In this document: piece by piece, positions 25,012 to 32,318 of the stretch | Layout: each line of letters begins with the position of its first letter | How positions within the stretch are numbered: position 1 is the first letter of the stretch | Assembly (NCBI GenBank): GCA_965221215.1 | Contig: OZ244872.1 | Location: forward strand, 558,001-622,000 | DNA: 64,000 bases | Source of the DNA: Aldehydirespirator sp965221215 | GTDB lineage: Bacteria > Actinomycetota > Acidimicrobiia > Acidimicrobiales > Aldehydirespiratoraceae | Reading direction: 5' to 3' | Notes under the pieces: model-generated | The model's database searches: none | What the model was told of the DNA's origin: nothing | Seen by the model: only the letters and a program-made list of their open reading frames with translations | Translations under genes and position numbers: made by a program

Positions 25012-26778
25012 ATGACTGACATCTATCTGGGCGCGGACCGCGCTACCGAGCCGGAGATGGCCGCGGTCGATGCCGCGCTGCGGGCCGGGGGCGTCGACCC
25101 GGTGGTGCAGCCCGAGACCGAGAGGCTGTACACGTCGGGACGGGCCCGGCGGCGGGAGCGGCGCCACTTCCTGCTGCCCGCGCTGCACGCCCTGCAGAAC
25201 ACGTCCGGCTGGGTCAGCCCCGGCGGGATCAACTATGTGGCCGCGGTGCTCGACGTTCCCCCCGCCGAGGCCTTCGGGGTGGCTACCTTCTACGACCTGT
25301 TCCGCACCGAGCCCCCCTCACACGACGGCGACACCTTCCATGTGTGCGTCGACGCGGCCTGCCAGATCGCGGGCTACGACGACCTGGTCGCCTCGGTGAG
25401 GGCGGCGGGCGGCCATGTGCATCTGGGGCCGTGCCTGGGCCAGTGCGAGCGGGCCCCGGCGGTGTTCGTGCAGGGATCCGGGGGCCGACCCGACTATGTG
25501 CCCGCCGACGACGACGGATTCGAGCTGCCCCAGGCCGGCGATCCGTCGCTGCGCCTGCTGCGCCGCATCGGCACCGCCGACCCTGACTCGCTGGATTCCT
25601 ATCTCGCCCACGGCGGCTATGTGGCCCTGCGCCGGGCCGGCGAGATGGGCGCCGAGGCGGTGTTGGAGGCGGTGGCCGCCTCGGGGCTGTCGGGCCGGGG
25701 CGGGGCCGCCTTCCCGACCGGCGTCAAGTGGCGGGCCGTGGCCACCGAGGCGGGGCGGCCCAAGCATGTGGTGGCCAACTGCGACGAGTCCGAGCCGGGC
25801 ACGTTCAAGGACCGCATCGTCATGGAGCACGACCCGTTCGCGGTGATCGAGGCCATGACCATCGCTGGTCTGGCCACCGGCGCAGCCAACGGCTGGATCT
25901 ACATCCGGGGCGAGTACCCGCAGGCCACAGCCCGCCTGCATGGCGCTATCGAAGCGGCCCGGGCCGAGGGGCTGCTCGGCCCGAACGCGGCCGGCACCGG
26001 CCACGACTTCGATATCGCCATCTGGCGGGGGGCGGGCGCCTACATCTGCGGCGAGGAGACCGCGCTGTTCAACTCGCTGGAGGGGTTCCGGGGCGAGCCC
26101 CGCAACAAGCCGCCGTTCCCCACCACCCACGGCCTGTTCGGCGAACCCACCGCCATCAACAATCCCGAGACCCTGCTCAACGTCCTCGACATCATCACCG
26201 AAGGCCCCGACGCCTACCGGCAGCGGGGGACCGAGCGGTCGCCGGGCACCAAGCTGCTGTGCGTATCGGGCAAGGTCGGGCGCCCCGGCCTCTACGAGGT
26301 GCCGTTCGGCACCACGCTGGGCGACCTGCTCGACCTCGCGGGCGGGGTGGACGGCAACGGCGAGCTTCAGGCGGTGCTGATGGGCGGCGCGGCCGGGTCG
26401 TTCGTCGGACCCGATTCGCTGGGCCTGCCCCTCACGCTGGAGGACACCCGGGCTGCGGGCACCACCCTCGGCTCCGGGGTGGTGATGGTGTTCGACACGT
26501 CGGCGGACATGACCGCCGTGGTGGTGCGCATCGCCGAGTTCTTCCGCGACGAGTCGTGCGGGCAGTGCGTGCCGTGCCGGGTCGGGGCGGTGCGCCAGCA
26601 CGAGACGCTGGTGCAGATGCAGAAGCGGGGCTCGCTGTCAGCCGACCGTCGGGCGCTGATCGACGACATGGCCGAGGCCATGGTGGACGCCTCCATCTGC
26701 GGCCTGGGCCACACCGCCGCCTCAGCCGTGCGCTCCGCGCTGAACCTGGGCCTGGTCCGGGAGGCGCCAGCGGCGTGA
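25012..26778 (+). CDS. NuoE-NuoF fusion, diaphorase subunit of NAD-linked formate dehydrogenase
   Basis: 588 residues. The N-terminal ~165 residues form a thioredoxin-like NuoE/FdsG [2Fe-2S] domain with Cys112, Cys117, Cys141 and Cys145. Residues ~190-588 form NuoF/FdsB, with the FMN site GRGGAAFPTG (228-237), the NADH site RGAGAYICGEETAL, and the [4Fe-4S] ligands ESCGQCVPCR (Cys516, 519, 522) plus Cys563 in SICGLG. The unit passes electrons from the Fe-S chain to NAD+. It lies 21 nt after the catalytic gene. Fusion of the two subunits is unusual for complex I but known in some hydrogenase and formate dehydrogenase systems. Confidence 0.93.
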   Translation: MTDIYLGADRATEPEMAAVDAALRAGGVDPVVQPETERLYTSGRARRRERRHFLLPALHALQNTSGWVSPGGINYVAAVLDVPPAEAFGVATFYDLFRTEPPSHDGDTFHVCVDAACQIAGYDDLVASVRAAGGHVHLGPCLGQCERAPAVFVQGSGGRPDYVPADDDGFELPQAGDPSLRLLRRIGTADPDSLDSYLAHGGYVALRRAGEMGAEAVLEAVAASGLSGRGGAAFPTGVKWRAVATEAGRPKHVVANCDESEPGTFKDRIVMEHDPFAVIEAMTIAGLATGAANGWIYIRGEYPQATARLHGAIEAARAEGLLGPNAAGTGHDFDIAIWRGAGAYICGEETALFNSLEGFRGEPRNKPPFPTTHGLFGEPTAINNPETLLNVLDIITEGPDAYRQRGTERSPGTKLLCVSGKVGRPGLYEVPFGTTLGDLLDLAGGVDGNGELQAVLMGGAAGSFVGPDSLGLPLTLEDTRAAGTTLGSGVVMVFDTSADMTAVVVRIAEFFRDESCGQCVPCRVGAVRQHETLVQMQKRGSLSADRRALIDDMAEAMVDASICGLGHTAASAVRSALNLGLVREAPAA

Positions 26779-26862
26779 GGAACCCTGGCCTCGTGACGGG
26801 CACAGCGGATCCGGTAGGGTCGTCGGTCGCGTGATTGCACTGCAACGACGTTCGAGCCCGCT

Positions 26863-27723
26863 GTGACTGCCACGACGATCACCGAGACGGCGGTGAGCCT
26901 GCGCATCGACGGCCGGCCGGTGGAGGTGGCCGAGGGCTCCACCATCCACGCGGCCTGCGTCGAGGCCGGCATCGACACCCCCACGCTGTGCTGGGCCGAG
27001 AACCTCACTCCGGTCAATGTGTGCCGAGTGTGCGTGGTGGAGATGGAGGGGTCGCGGGCCCTGGTGCCGTCGTGCTCGCGGCCGGTGGAGGACGGCATGG
27101 TCATTGAGACCGACACCCCCCGGGTCCGCCACAGCCGCAAGATGGTGCTCGAGTTCTTGGGATCGGGCGTCGATCTGAGCCAGGCCGACGACCTGCACCG
27201 CTGGATGGAGGCCTACGGCGCCGACCCCGACCGCTACGGCGCCGACGACCACCCGGTGGAGCGGGTCGATGAGCCGGTCAAGGTCCAGGACGAGCTCTAC
27301 ATCCGCGACTACTCCAAGTGCGTGCTGTGCTACAAGTGCGTGGAGGCCTGCGGCGACGACGCCCAGCACACCTTCGCCATCGCGGTGGCCGGTCGGGGCT
27401 TCGACGCCCGCATCTCCACCGAGTTCGACGTGACGCTGCCCGACTCGGCCTGTGTCTACTGCGGCAACTGCGTGGGGGTGTGCCCTACCGGCGCCCTCCA
27501 GTTCAAGACCGAGTACGACCTGCGCCAAGTGGGGGAGTGGCGCCCCGACGATCAGTCCGTCACCCGCACGGTGTGCTCCTACTGCGGCGTGGGCTGCAAC
27601 CTCGACCTGCATGTGCAGGACGAGCGGATCGTGAAGGTCACCTCACCCGCCGACCATTCGGTCACCAGCGGCCACCTCTGCATCAAGGGCCGCTTCGGCT
27701 GGCAATACGTCCACGGCGAATAG
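26863..27723 (+). CDS. N-terminal half of formate dehydrogenase alpha: NuoG-like ferredoxin module plus the bisMGD [4Fe-4S] domain
   Basis: 286 residues. A NuoG-type [2Fe-2S] domain comes first (Cys32, 43, 54, 57, 71 region). Two ferredoxin [4Fe-4S] sites follow (Cys153/156/159/163 and Cys197/200/203/207). The C-terminus holds the [4Fe-4S] motif CSYCGVGC...GHLCIKGRFGW (Cys238, 241, 245, 273), which normally opens the molybdopterin catalytic chain. The protein stops at YVHGE, exactly where the 23032 protein picks up (RLTTPMVRDNGRL). Together they make one FdsA-like alpha subunit. The His-Cys cluster of NuoG is not evident. It starts with GTG and is the last gene of the fdh run. Confidence 0.9.
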   Translation: MTATTITETAVSLRIDGRPVEVAEGSTIHAACVEAGIDTPTLCWAENLTPVNVCRVCVVEMEGSRALVPSCSRPVEDGMVIETDTPRVRHSRKMVLEFLGSGVDLSQADDLHRWMEAYGADPDRYGADDHPVERVDEPVKVQDELYIRDYSKCVLCYKCVEACGDDAQHTFAIAVAGRGFDARISTEFDVTLPDSACVYCGNCVGVCPTGALQFKTEYDLRQVGEWRPDDQSVTRTVCSYCGVGCNLDLHVQDERIVKVTSPADHSVTSGHLCIKGRFGWQYVHGE

Positions 27724-27823
27724 CCCGGCAACTGAAGTTCCAGACTCGCCACTCATCCACAAGCTTTTACAGTATTTCTCATGCATAGTCGCAGTTGCTT
27801 TGCACAAGCCGTAGGATGCGAGA

Positions 27824-27884
27824 GCCGGAGCGTCTCCCCTGCCACGTCAGTGGAAAGCCTTCAACCAGGGGGAGGCGCTCCGGC
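27824..27884. repeat. Long inverted repeat (18/19-bp arms) before the hydratase gene
   Basis: The left arm GCCGGAGCGTCTCCCCTG (27824-27841) pairs with the right arm CAGGGGGAGGCGCTCCGGC (27866-27884), with one mismatch and one extra base. The 24-nt loop itself holds a small CCAC/GTGG hairpin. There is no T-run, so it is not a classic terminator. It lies in a 214-bp gap between the fdh run and the hydratase gene, beside an unusually AT-rich patch (27750-27790). It may be a transcript hairpin, an attenuator, or a small non-autonomous element. The rest of the gap shows nothing recognisable. Confidence 0.65.
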
Positions 27885-27937
27885 ACCTACATGTCGCACT
27901 ATAGCGTCGAAACGCTCTCATGCGAGGAGTTCAAAGA

Positions 27938-28738
27938 ATGGCATCATCGCCTGATCCCATCGTCTTGGAGGCTGCGGCCGAGCGGCTGCGGACCGCGACG
28001 GCCGACAGCGTGCCCTGCGAGCCGGTGCGGGGCCTGCTGGGTGCCTCCGCCGGACCCGAGGTCGGGTATGCGGTGCAGCAGCTCAACACCGATCACTGGC
28101 TCGCCGCCGGTCGGCGGATTAGCGGGCACAAGGTGGGTCTGACCAACCCGGTCGTGCAGCAGCAGCTAGGCATGGACGAGCCCATCTGGGGCCTCCTGTA
28201 CGCGGATGTGTGCCGCACCGACGGCGACGACATCGGCGGTGCCGGTCTGATGCAGCCGCGGGTCGAGGTCGAGGTGGCGGTGGTGTTGGGCGCCGACCTG
28301 GACAAGGGCACCCACACTGTGGCCGATGTGATCAGTGCCGCCGCCTACGTGCTGCCTGCGCTGGAGATTGTCGACAGCCGCATGGCCTGGGACATCACCA
28401 GCGCCGACATGATCGCCGACAACGCCGGGTCCGGCCTCTACGTGCTAGGCACCCGCCCGGTGCCGCTGACGGCCGTGGATCTGCGCCGGGTGGAGATGCA
28501 GCTGACGATCAACGGCTCCGACGCGGCCACCGGCAGCGGCGAGGCCTGCCTGGACAACCCGCTGAACGCAGTCCTGTGGCTGGCCGACGCCCTGTGCAAG
28601 TACGGCACTCCGCTACAAGCCGGCGAATGCATCATGACCGGCTCCCTCTGCGGAATGCTGCCCCTGAGCCCCGGCGACCAGATCCACGCCGACATAGAAC
28701 ACCTAGGCCCCATCACAGCGCACCTATCCACAACCTGA
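27938..28738 (+). CDS. 2-oxopent-4-enoate hydratase / FAH-superfamily protein
   Basis: 266 residues from ATG 27938, which has GAGGAG about 10 nt upstream (an ATG 18 nt earlier lacks one). Family features: GHKVGLTNPVVQQQLGMDEPIWGLL, the metal-binding PRVEVEVAVVLG (Glu pair), ALEIVDSRMAWD and TGSLCGMLPLSPGD. Relatives (MhpD, HpcG, DmpE) hydrate 2-hydroxy-dienoates in meta-cleavage of aromatics, and others are oxaloacetate decarboxylases. No ring-cleavage dioxygenase lies in the window, so the substrate is open. Confidence 0.85.
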   Translation: MASSPDPIVLEAAAERLRTATADSVPCEPVRGLLGASAGPEVGYAVQQLNTDHWLAAGRRISGHKVGLTNPVVQQQLGMDEPIWGLLYADVCRTDGDDIGGAGLMQPRVEVEVAVVLGADLDKGTHTVADVISAAAYVLPALEIVDSRMAWDITSADMIADNAGSGLYVLGTRPVPLTAVDLRRVEMQLTINGSDAATGSGEACLDNPLNAVLWLADALCKYGTPLQAGECIMTGSLCGMLPLSPGDQIHADIEHLGPITAHLSTT

Positions 28739-28786
28739 CCCCCCGAAGGGCGGCGCGACCACGGGTGCCGCCGGCTGCGTGGCCTC

Positions 28787-29416
28787 TCAGTAGAGCTGGT
28801 TGCGGTTGGCTTCGTCTTCGTCGGCGTCGATCGCTTTGGCGTTGGCGCCTGCGATCTGGTCGGCCAGGACCTGGCCGTAGGTGGGATAGCTGGCGCGGTC
28901 GATCTGGACTTCGGGATCCCAGAGCCGGGACCGGAGCAGGGCCCGGCCGCAGTGCAGGAAGGCGTCGGTGATCGTGATCTTCAGGCCCGACAGCGGGGCC
29001 CGGCCGCCCACTGACAGCGGCGCCAGCAGCTGCTCGTCGGAGGTGATCTCGGCGGTGCCGCACACTCGAAGCGTCTCGTTCATGCCCGGCACGAAGAACA
29101 GCAGCCCCACAACCGGGTGGTTGATGATGTTCTGCAGCGAGTCGACCTGGTTGTTGCCGGGACGGTCGGGAATGAGCAGCGTGCGATCGTCGAGGATCTT
29201 GACGAATCCGGGCGGGTCGCCTCGTGGCGAGGCGTCGGCCCGGCCGTTGGTGCCGGTGGTGCTGAGCACGCAGAACGGCGACATCTCGATGAAGTTGCGG
29301 CAATGGACGTCCAGATGGTCGAGCACCTTCTGGGCCGCGCGCGGCCTCGGCGCCCGATAGACCGTCCGCAACTTTGCTCGGTTGGTGACTGCGGTGTCGG
29401 GTTCGGTGACAGACAT
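28787..29416 (-). CDS. Pyridoxamine 5'-phosphate oxidase-like flavoprotein
   Basis: 209 residues. It has the split-barrel FMN-binding fold of the PPOX/MSMEG_1061-type group: IEMSPFCVLSTTGTNGRADASPRGDPPGFV, LLIPDRPGNNQVDSLQNIINHP, GLLFFVPGMNETLRVCG and the C-terminal DAFLHCGRALLRSRLW. Such proteins bind FMN, or sometimes F420 or haem. The reaction is unknown. ATG 29416 is preceded by GGGAGG. It is convergent with the hydratase gene. Confidence 0.85.
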   Translation of the reverse strand: MSVTEPDTAVTNRAKLRTVYRAPRPRAAQKVLDHLDVHCRNFIEMSPFCVLSTTGTNGRADASPRGDPPGFVKILDDRTLLIPDRPGNNQVDSLQNIINHPVVGLLFFVPGMNETLRVCGTAEITSDEQLLAPLSVGGRAPLSGLKITITDAFLHCGRALLRSRLWDPEVQIDRASYPTYGQVLADQIAGANAKAIDADEDEANRNQLY

Positions 29417-29552
29417 GGGCCAGCCTCCCGTCGGTTCTGCCGCGACCGCTATAGCTGGCCGAAGGCTACACCCTCACTCATCCTCGGTGAGAGGACCGAC
29501 GCTGGGGCGAGGGCCGCGCCGCGTCCACAAGGCGATCTTGTTTGGGGCCTTG

Positions 29553-29558
29553 TATAGT
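29553..29558 (+). promoter_or_regulatory. -10 element of the antitoxin gene
   Basis: TATAGT ends 6 nt before GTG 29565, so transcription would begin at or next to the start codon (leaderless). It is the strongest match to TATAAT among the 13 such starts in the window. Confidence 0.6.
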
Positions 29559-29564
29559 GGTGCC

Positions 29565-29807
29565 GTGTCGAATGCTGGTGATCTCAGAGTGTCGTCTCGG
29601 GGCCAGATGAGCCTGCCTGCGGCCGCTCGACGACGCTGGGGATTGGCGGACGGGGGAGAGATTGCCTATCTCGACCTGGGTGATCTGGTCGTCATAGTCC
29701 CCGGACGGGTCGAGGACTTGCGTCGTGAACTCCTGGATTCCGTTTCTGACGAGGACTGGGCCGCCGCCCGGGCAGGGTTCGGCGATCCAGATCTGGCCAC
29801 CGAGTGA
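29565..29807 (+). CDS. AbrB/MazE/SpoVT-type antitoxin-like DNA-binding protein
   Basis: 80 residues. The swapped-hairpin AbrB motif is clear: LRVSSRGQMSLPAAARRRWGLADGGEIAYLDLGDLVVIVPG. An acidic C-terminal tail (VEDLRRELLDSVSDEDWAAARAGF) is typical of antitoxins that wrap a toxin. GTG 29565 is chosen over upstream codons because it lies 6 nt after TATAGT and gives the canonical domain length. It overlaps the next gene by 4 bp (GTGA), as in toxin-antitoxin operons. Confidence 0.78.
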   Translation: MSNAGDLRVSSRGQMSLPAAARRRWGLADGGEIAYLDLGDLVVIVPGRVEDLRRELLDSVSDEDWAAARAGFGDPDLATE

Positions 29808-30238
29808 CACAGATCATTGATGATCAGCTGTTGGGCGAGCTGCTGCGAGGCGGTCAGCCGCCGCGGCCGACCGAGGCCGTCTACACCACGGGCTACTGGT
29901 ATGTGCGCCTGTGCCAAGCCGTGCTCGGTGCCTCTGCGCGCACCGGAGCACTGTCACGGCCGTTCGCCGGGCAGGCGCCGAGCATCCGGGCGCAGGCGAT
30001 CCGAAGGCTGCTGGCCCTGCCCGATGAGATCGGACTGGTCAGTCTCAGGACTCTGGGCCCGGTGATTGCCCGCCACCGGAACCGCCATCGTCTCAACGCA
30101 TTGGGAAGCGAAGTGCTCGCGGCCGCCGCCCATCTCGGAGCGGACGTGTTCTTGTCGGTGCCGTCGCCGCGCCTCGAAGACACCCTGCGGGCAGAGGGCC
30201 TCCAAGTTGAAGTAGTCGAGCCTGACCCCCTTTGCTGA
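29804..30238 (+). CDS. PIN-like putative toxin partner
   Basis: 144 residues. It starts at the GTG that overlaps the antitoxin stop. Acidic residues near the start (IIDDQLLGELL) and the late stretch LNALGSEVLAAAAHLGADVFLS resemble a PIN nuclease: the first Asp, then the GADVFLS strand. The standard final Asp of that strand (usually xTxDxxF) is replaced by Ser-Val-Pro-Ser, and the middle TTGYWYVRLCQAV segment is unlike typical VapC. It could be a diverged RNase toxin or a different fold. Its 3' end is 3 bp from the convergent oxidase gene. Confidence 0.6.
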   Translation: MTQIIDDQLLGELLRGGQPPRPTEAVYTTGYWYVRLCQAVLGASARTGALSRPFAGQAPSIRAQAIRRLLALPDEIGLVSLRTLGPVIARHRNRHRLNALGSEVLAAAAHLGADVFLSVPSPRLEDTLRAEGLQVEVVEPDPLC

Positions 30239-30241
30239 CTC

Positions 30242-31393
30242 TCACGGCGCGATTCGGGGGTTGCGGTTGCGGAGTTCTTCTAGGTGCTGGCAGCCGAGTT
30301 GGTGCATGACGGTGGTTAGCTGCTGGGCGAACATCGTGGCCACGAACTGGGCGCCTTCTGATCCAAGTGCGCACAGGCCGTACATGAAGGCCCGGCCCGC
30401 CAGGGTGAAGTCGGCGCCGAGGGCCAGCGCTCGGGCTATGTCGAGGCCGCTGCGCACGCCGCCGTCGAACAGCACCGGCACCCTGCCGTCTATGCGCTCC
30501 ACGATGGGGGGCAGGGAGTCGACGGCCGCGGGTGCGGCGTCTAGCTGGCGCCCGCCGTGGTTGGACACCACCACTGCGTCGGCGCCGCTGTCGATGCAGC
30601 GCTCGGCGTCGTCGGGGTGCAGGATCCCCTTGACTGCCACCGGGCCGGGCCACAGCTCGCACGTCTCGGCCAGGTAGTCCCACGACAGGGTGCCGCCCAG
30701 GCTGGCCCCCACGAAGCCGGCCAGCTCTCGCAGCGTGGCCCGGTCCACGTAGCGCTCCAGGGTGTTGAAGCGGGGCAGGCCGTTGCGCAGCAGCCCGAGA
30801 GTCCATGCCGGCCTCAGCGCGGCCTGGGCGACATGGCGGGGAGTGATCTTCGGCGGCATCGACACCCGCTGACGAGTCTGGCGCTCGCGGCGGGCCCGGG
30901 CGGGCACGTCGGCGGTCACCACCAGCACCCGGAAGCCGGCCCGGTGCGCCCGCTCGAGCAGGTCGGCCCGCACTCCGAGGTCGCGCGGCGGGTAGAGCTG
31001 GAACCAGCCCATGTCGCCGGCGCGGGGTCCCACATCGGCCACGTCGGCGGTGTTGACGGTGCTGGCCGCGTAGGGGATCCGGCACCGGGCCGCCGTCTCG
31101 GCCAGGGCGATGTCGGCCCCCGGCCAGATCAGCCCGGTGAGGCCCACCGGAGCGATCCCCACCGGCAGCGAGCAGCGGATTCCGAACAACTCGGTGCTGA
31201 TGTCGGGCTCGAGGGCGCCCTTGAGGAACTGCGGCGTCAGCAGCACCTGTTGGAGGCGCTCGGTATTGCGGGCGCTGGTCCGCTCGTCGCCCTCGCCGCT
31301 GTCGAGGTATTCCCAGGCAAAGCGGGGGGTGCGCCGCCGGGCCCGTCGGCGAAGGTCGTCGACGCTCTGGTACCGGACCGAAGGGTCAGTCAC
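30242..31393 (-). CDS. FMN-dependent alpha-hydroxy-acid oxidase/dehydrogenase
   Basis: 383 residues with the TIM barrel of L-lactate dehydrogenase (LldD), glycolate oxidase and mandelate dehydrogenase. FAWEYLDSGEGDE, PVGIAPVGLTGL, the flavin Lys in VAVKGI, the catalytic His/Arg in SNHGGRQLD, and DGGVRSGLDIARALALGA are all intact. It oxidises an L-2-hydroxy acid, passing electrons to O2 or the respiratory chain. The substrate cannot be distinguished by eye. The start codon is GTG, and the dienelactone hydrolase gene lies 61 nt upstream. Confidence 0.9.
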   Translation of the reverse strand: MTDPSVRYQSVDDLRRRARRRTPRFAWEYLDSGEGDERTSARNTERLQQVLLTPQFLKGALEPDISTELFGIRCSLPVGIAPVGLTGLIWPGADIALAETAARCRIPYAASTVNTADVADVGPRAGDMGWFQLYPPRDLGVRADLLERAHRAGFRVLVVTADVPARARRERQTRQRVSMPPKITPRHVAQAALRPAWTLGLLRNGLPRFNTLERYVDRATLRELAGFVGASLGGTLSWDYLAETCELWPGPVAVKGILHPDDAERCIDSGADAVVVSNHGGRQLDAAPAAVDSLPPIVERIDGRVPVLFDGGVRSGLDIARALALGADFTLAGRAFMYGLCALGSEGAQFVATMFAQQLTTVMHQLGCQHLEELRNRNPRIAP

Positions 31394-31454
31394 GGCTCAT
31401 CTCGGAATGGGCAGCAAGGCCCGCTCCAGGCAGGCCCCGTTCCGAACCGAGGGA

Positions 31455-32225
31455 TCAGCCACGCGTAGGGCCCAGCGCGGCCTCGAACAGGCTCAGCGTC
31501 TTGGTCCAGGCCCGCTCGGCGCCGGTCTGGCTGTAGTTGGGCGAACCCGGCCAGGTGTAGCCGTGGTCGGCGCCGGGGTGGATGTCGATCACCACCCGCT
31601 CGCCCAGCGCCGACACCGCCTCGATGAACGGCTCCATGCTGGCCACCGTCATCATCTGGTCGGCCTCGCCGAAGCCGACGTACAGCGAGCCGGCCAGCTC
31701 GCTCGCGCTGAGATGCGGCGAGTCGGCTGCGCCGTCCACCAGGAACGACGGATGCCACATCGACCCGGCCACGAACTGCTCGGGCAGTCTCATCATCGTG
31801 CGGAACACAGCCCGCGCCCCCAGACAGAAGCCGATGCAGGCGGCTTGGCCCATGGTGGCGGCGCCCCGGTCGGCGGACACCGCGCCCAGCGCGGCGTCGA
31901 GGTCTCGCTGGATGCCGTCGTCGGTGAGTGCGGCCATGTAGCCGCTGAGGCGATCCTGGCCGCCGGGGTCGTCGGCAACCTCGCTGGGGCCGTAGCCGAT
32001 CAGGGCGCCGTGGCGGTGGTAGAGGTCGGGGATGATCACGTCGTAACCGTGCCCGGCCAGGCGGCGGGCATAGGCCCGCATGGCGTCGCGGATCCCGTAG
32101 CGGTCCTGGAACAGCACCACCAGCGGGTGCGGGCCGCCCGCCGCGGGCCGCGCCCGGGGCACCGCCAGCGGCGCTGCGTCGCTGTCGGTCAGAAGGATCG
32201 ATTCGTGGACTTCGATGCTGCTCAT
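31455..32225 (-). CDS. Dienelactone hydrolase family protein
   Basis: 256 residues. Alpha/beta hydrolase fold with the DLH nucleophile elbow GFCLGAR (Cys instead of Ser), VLFQDRYGIRD as oxyanion strand, GEADQMM for the Asp, and the catalytic His in GADHGYTWPG. It probably hydrolyses a lactone or ester. TAGCTT lies 8 nt upstream of ATG 32225 on the - strand (32234-32239). It may be co-transcribed with the oxidase gene downstream, and it is divergent from the ATP-grasp gene. Confidence 0.88.
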   Translation of the reverse strand: MSSIEVHESILLTDSDAAPLAVPRARPAAGGPHPLVVLFQDRYGIRDAMRAYARRLAGHGYDVIIPDLYHRHGALIGYGPSEVADDPGGQDRLSGYMAALTDDGIQRDLDAALGAVSADRGAATMGQAACIGFCLGARAVFRTMMRLPEQFVAGSMWHPSFLVDGAADSPHLSASELAGSLYVGFGEADQMMTVASMEPFIEAVSALGERVVIDIHPGADHGYTWPGSPNYSQTGAERAWTKTLSLFEAALGPTRG

Positions 32226-32318
32226 GGCGGGTCAAGCTACCGGAGCAGCCCACACTGGCGACAAAGCGCCGCGGGCGGGTGCCAGAGCCGTCGGGGGCGT
32301 GATCTACCATGGCCGGCC

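Noticed and set aside
22930..25188. A 752-residue - strand frame across the formate dehydrogenase gene
   Set aside because: It is the antisense shadow of the catalytic subunit, with no motif and biased composition.
27750..27884. A tRNA gene or riboswitch in the gap after the fdh genes
   Set aside because: No cloverleaf, CCA end, T-loop or known riboswitch core was seen; only the single long hairpin.
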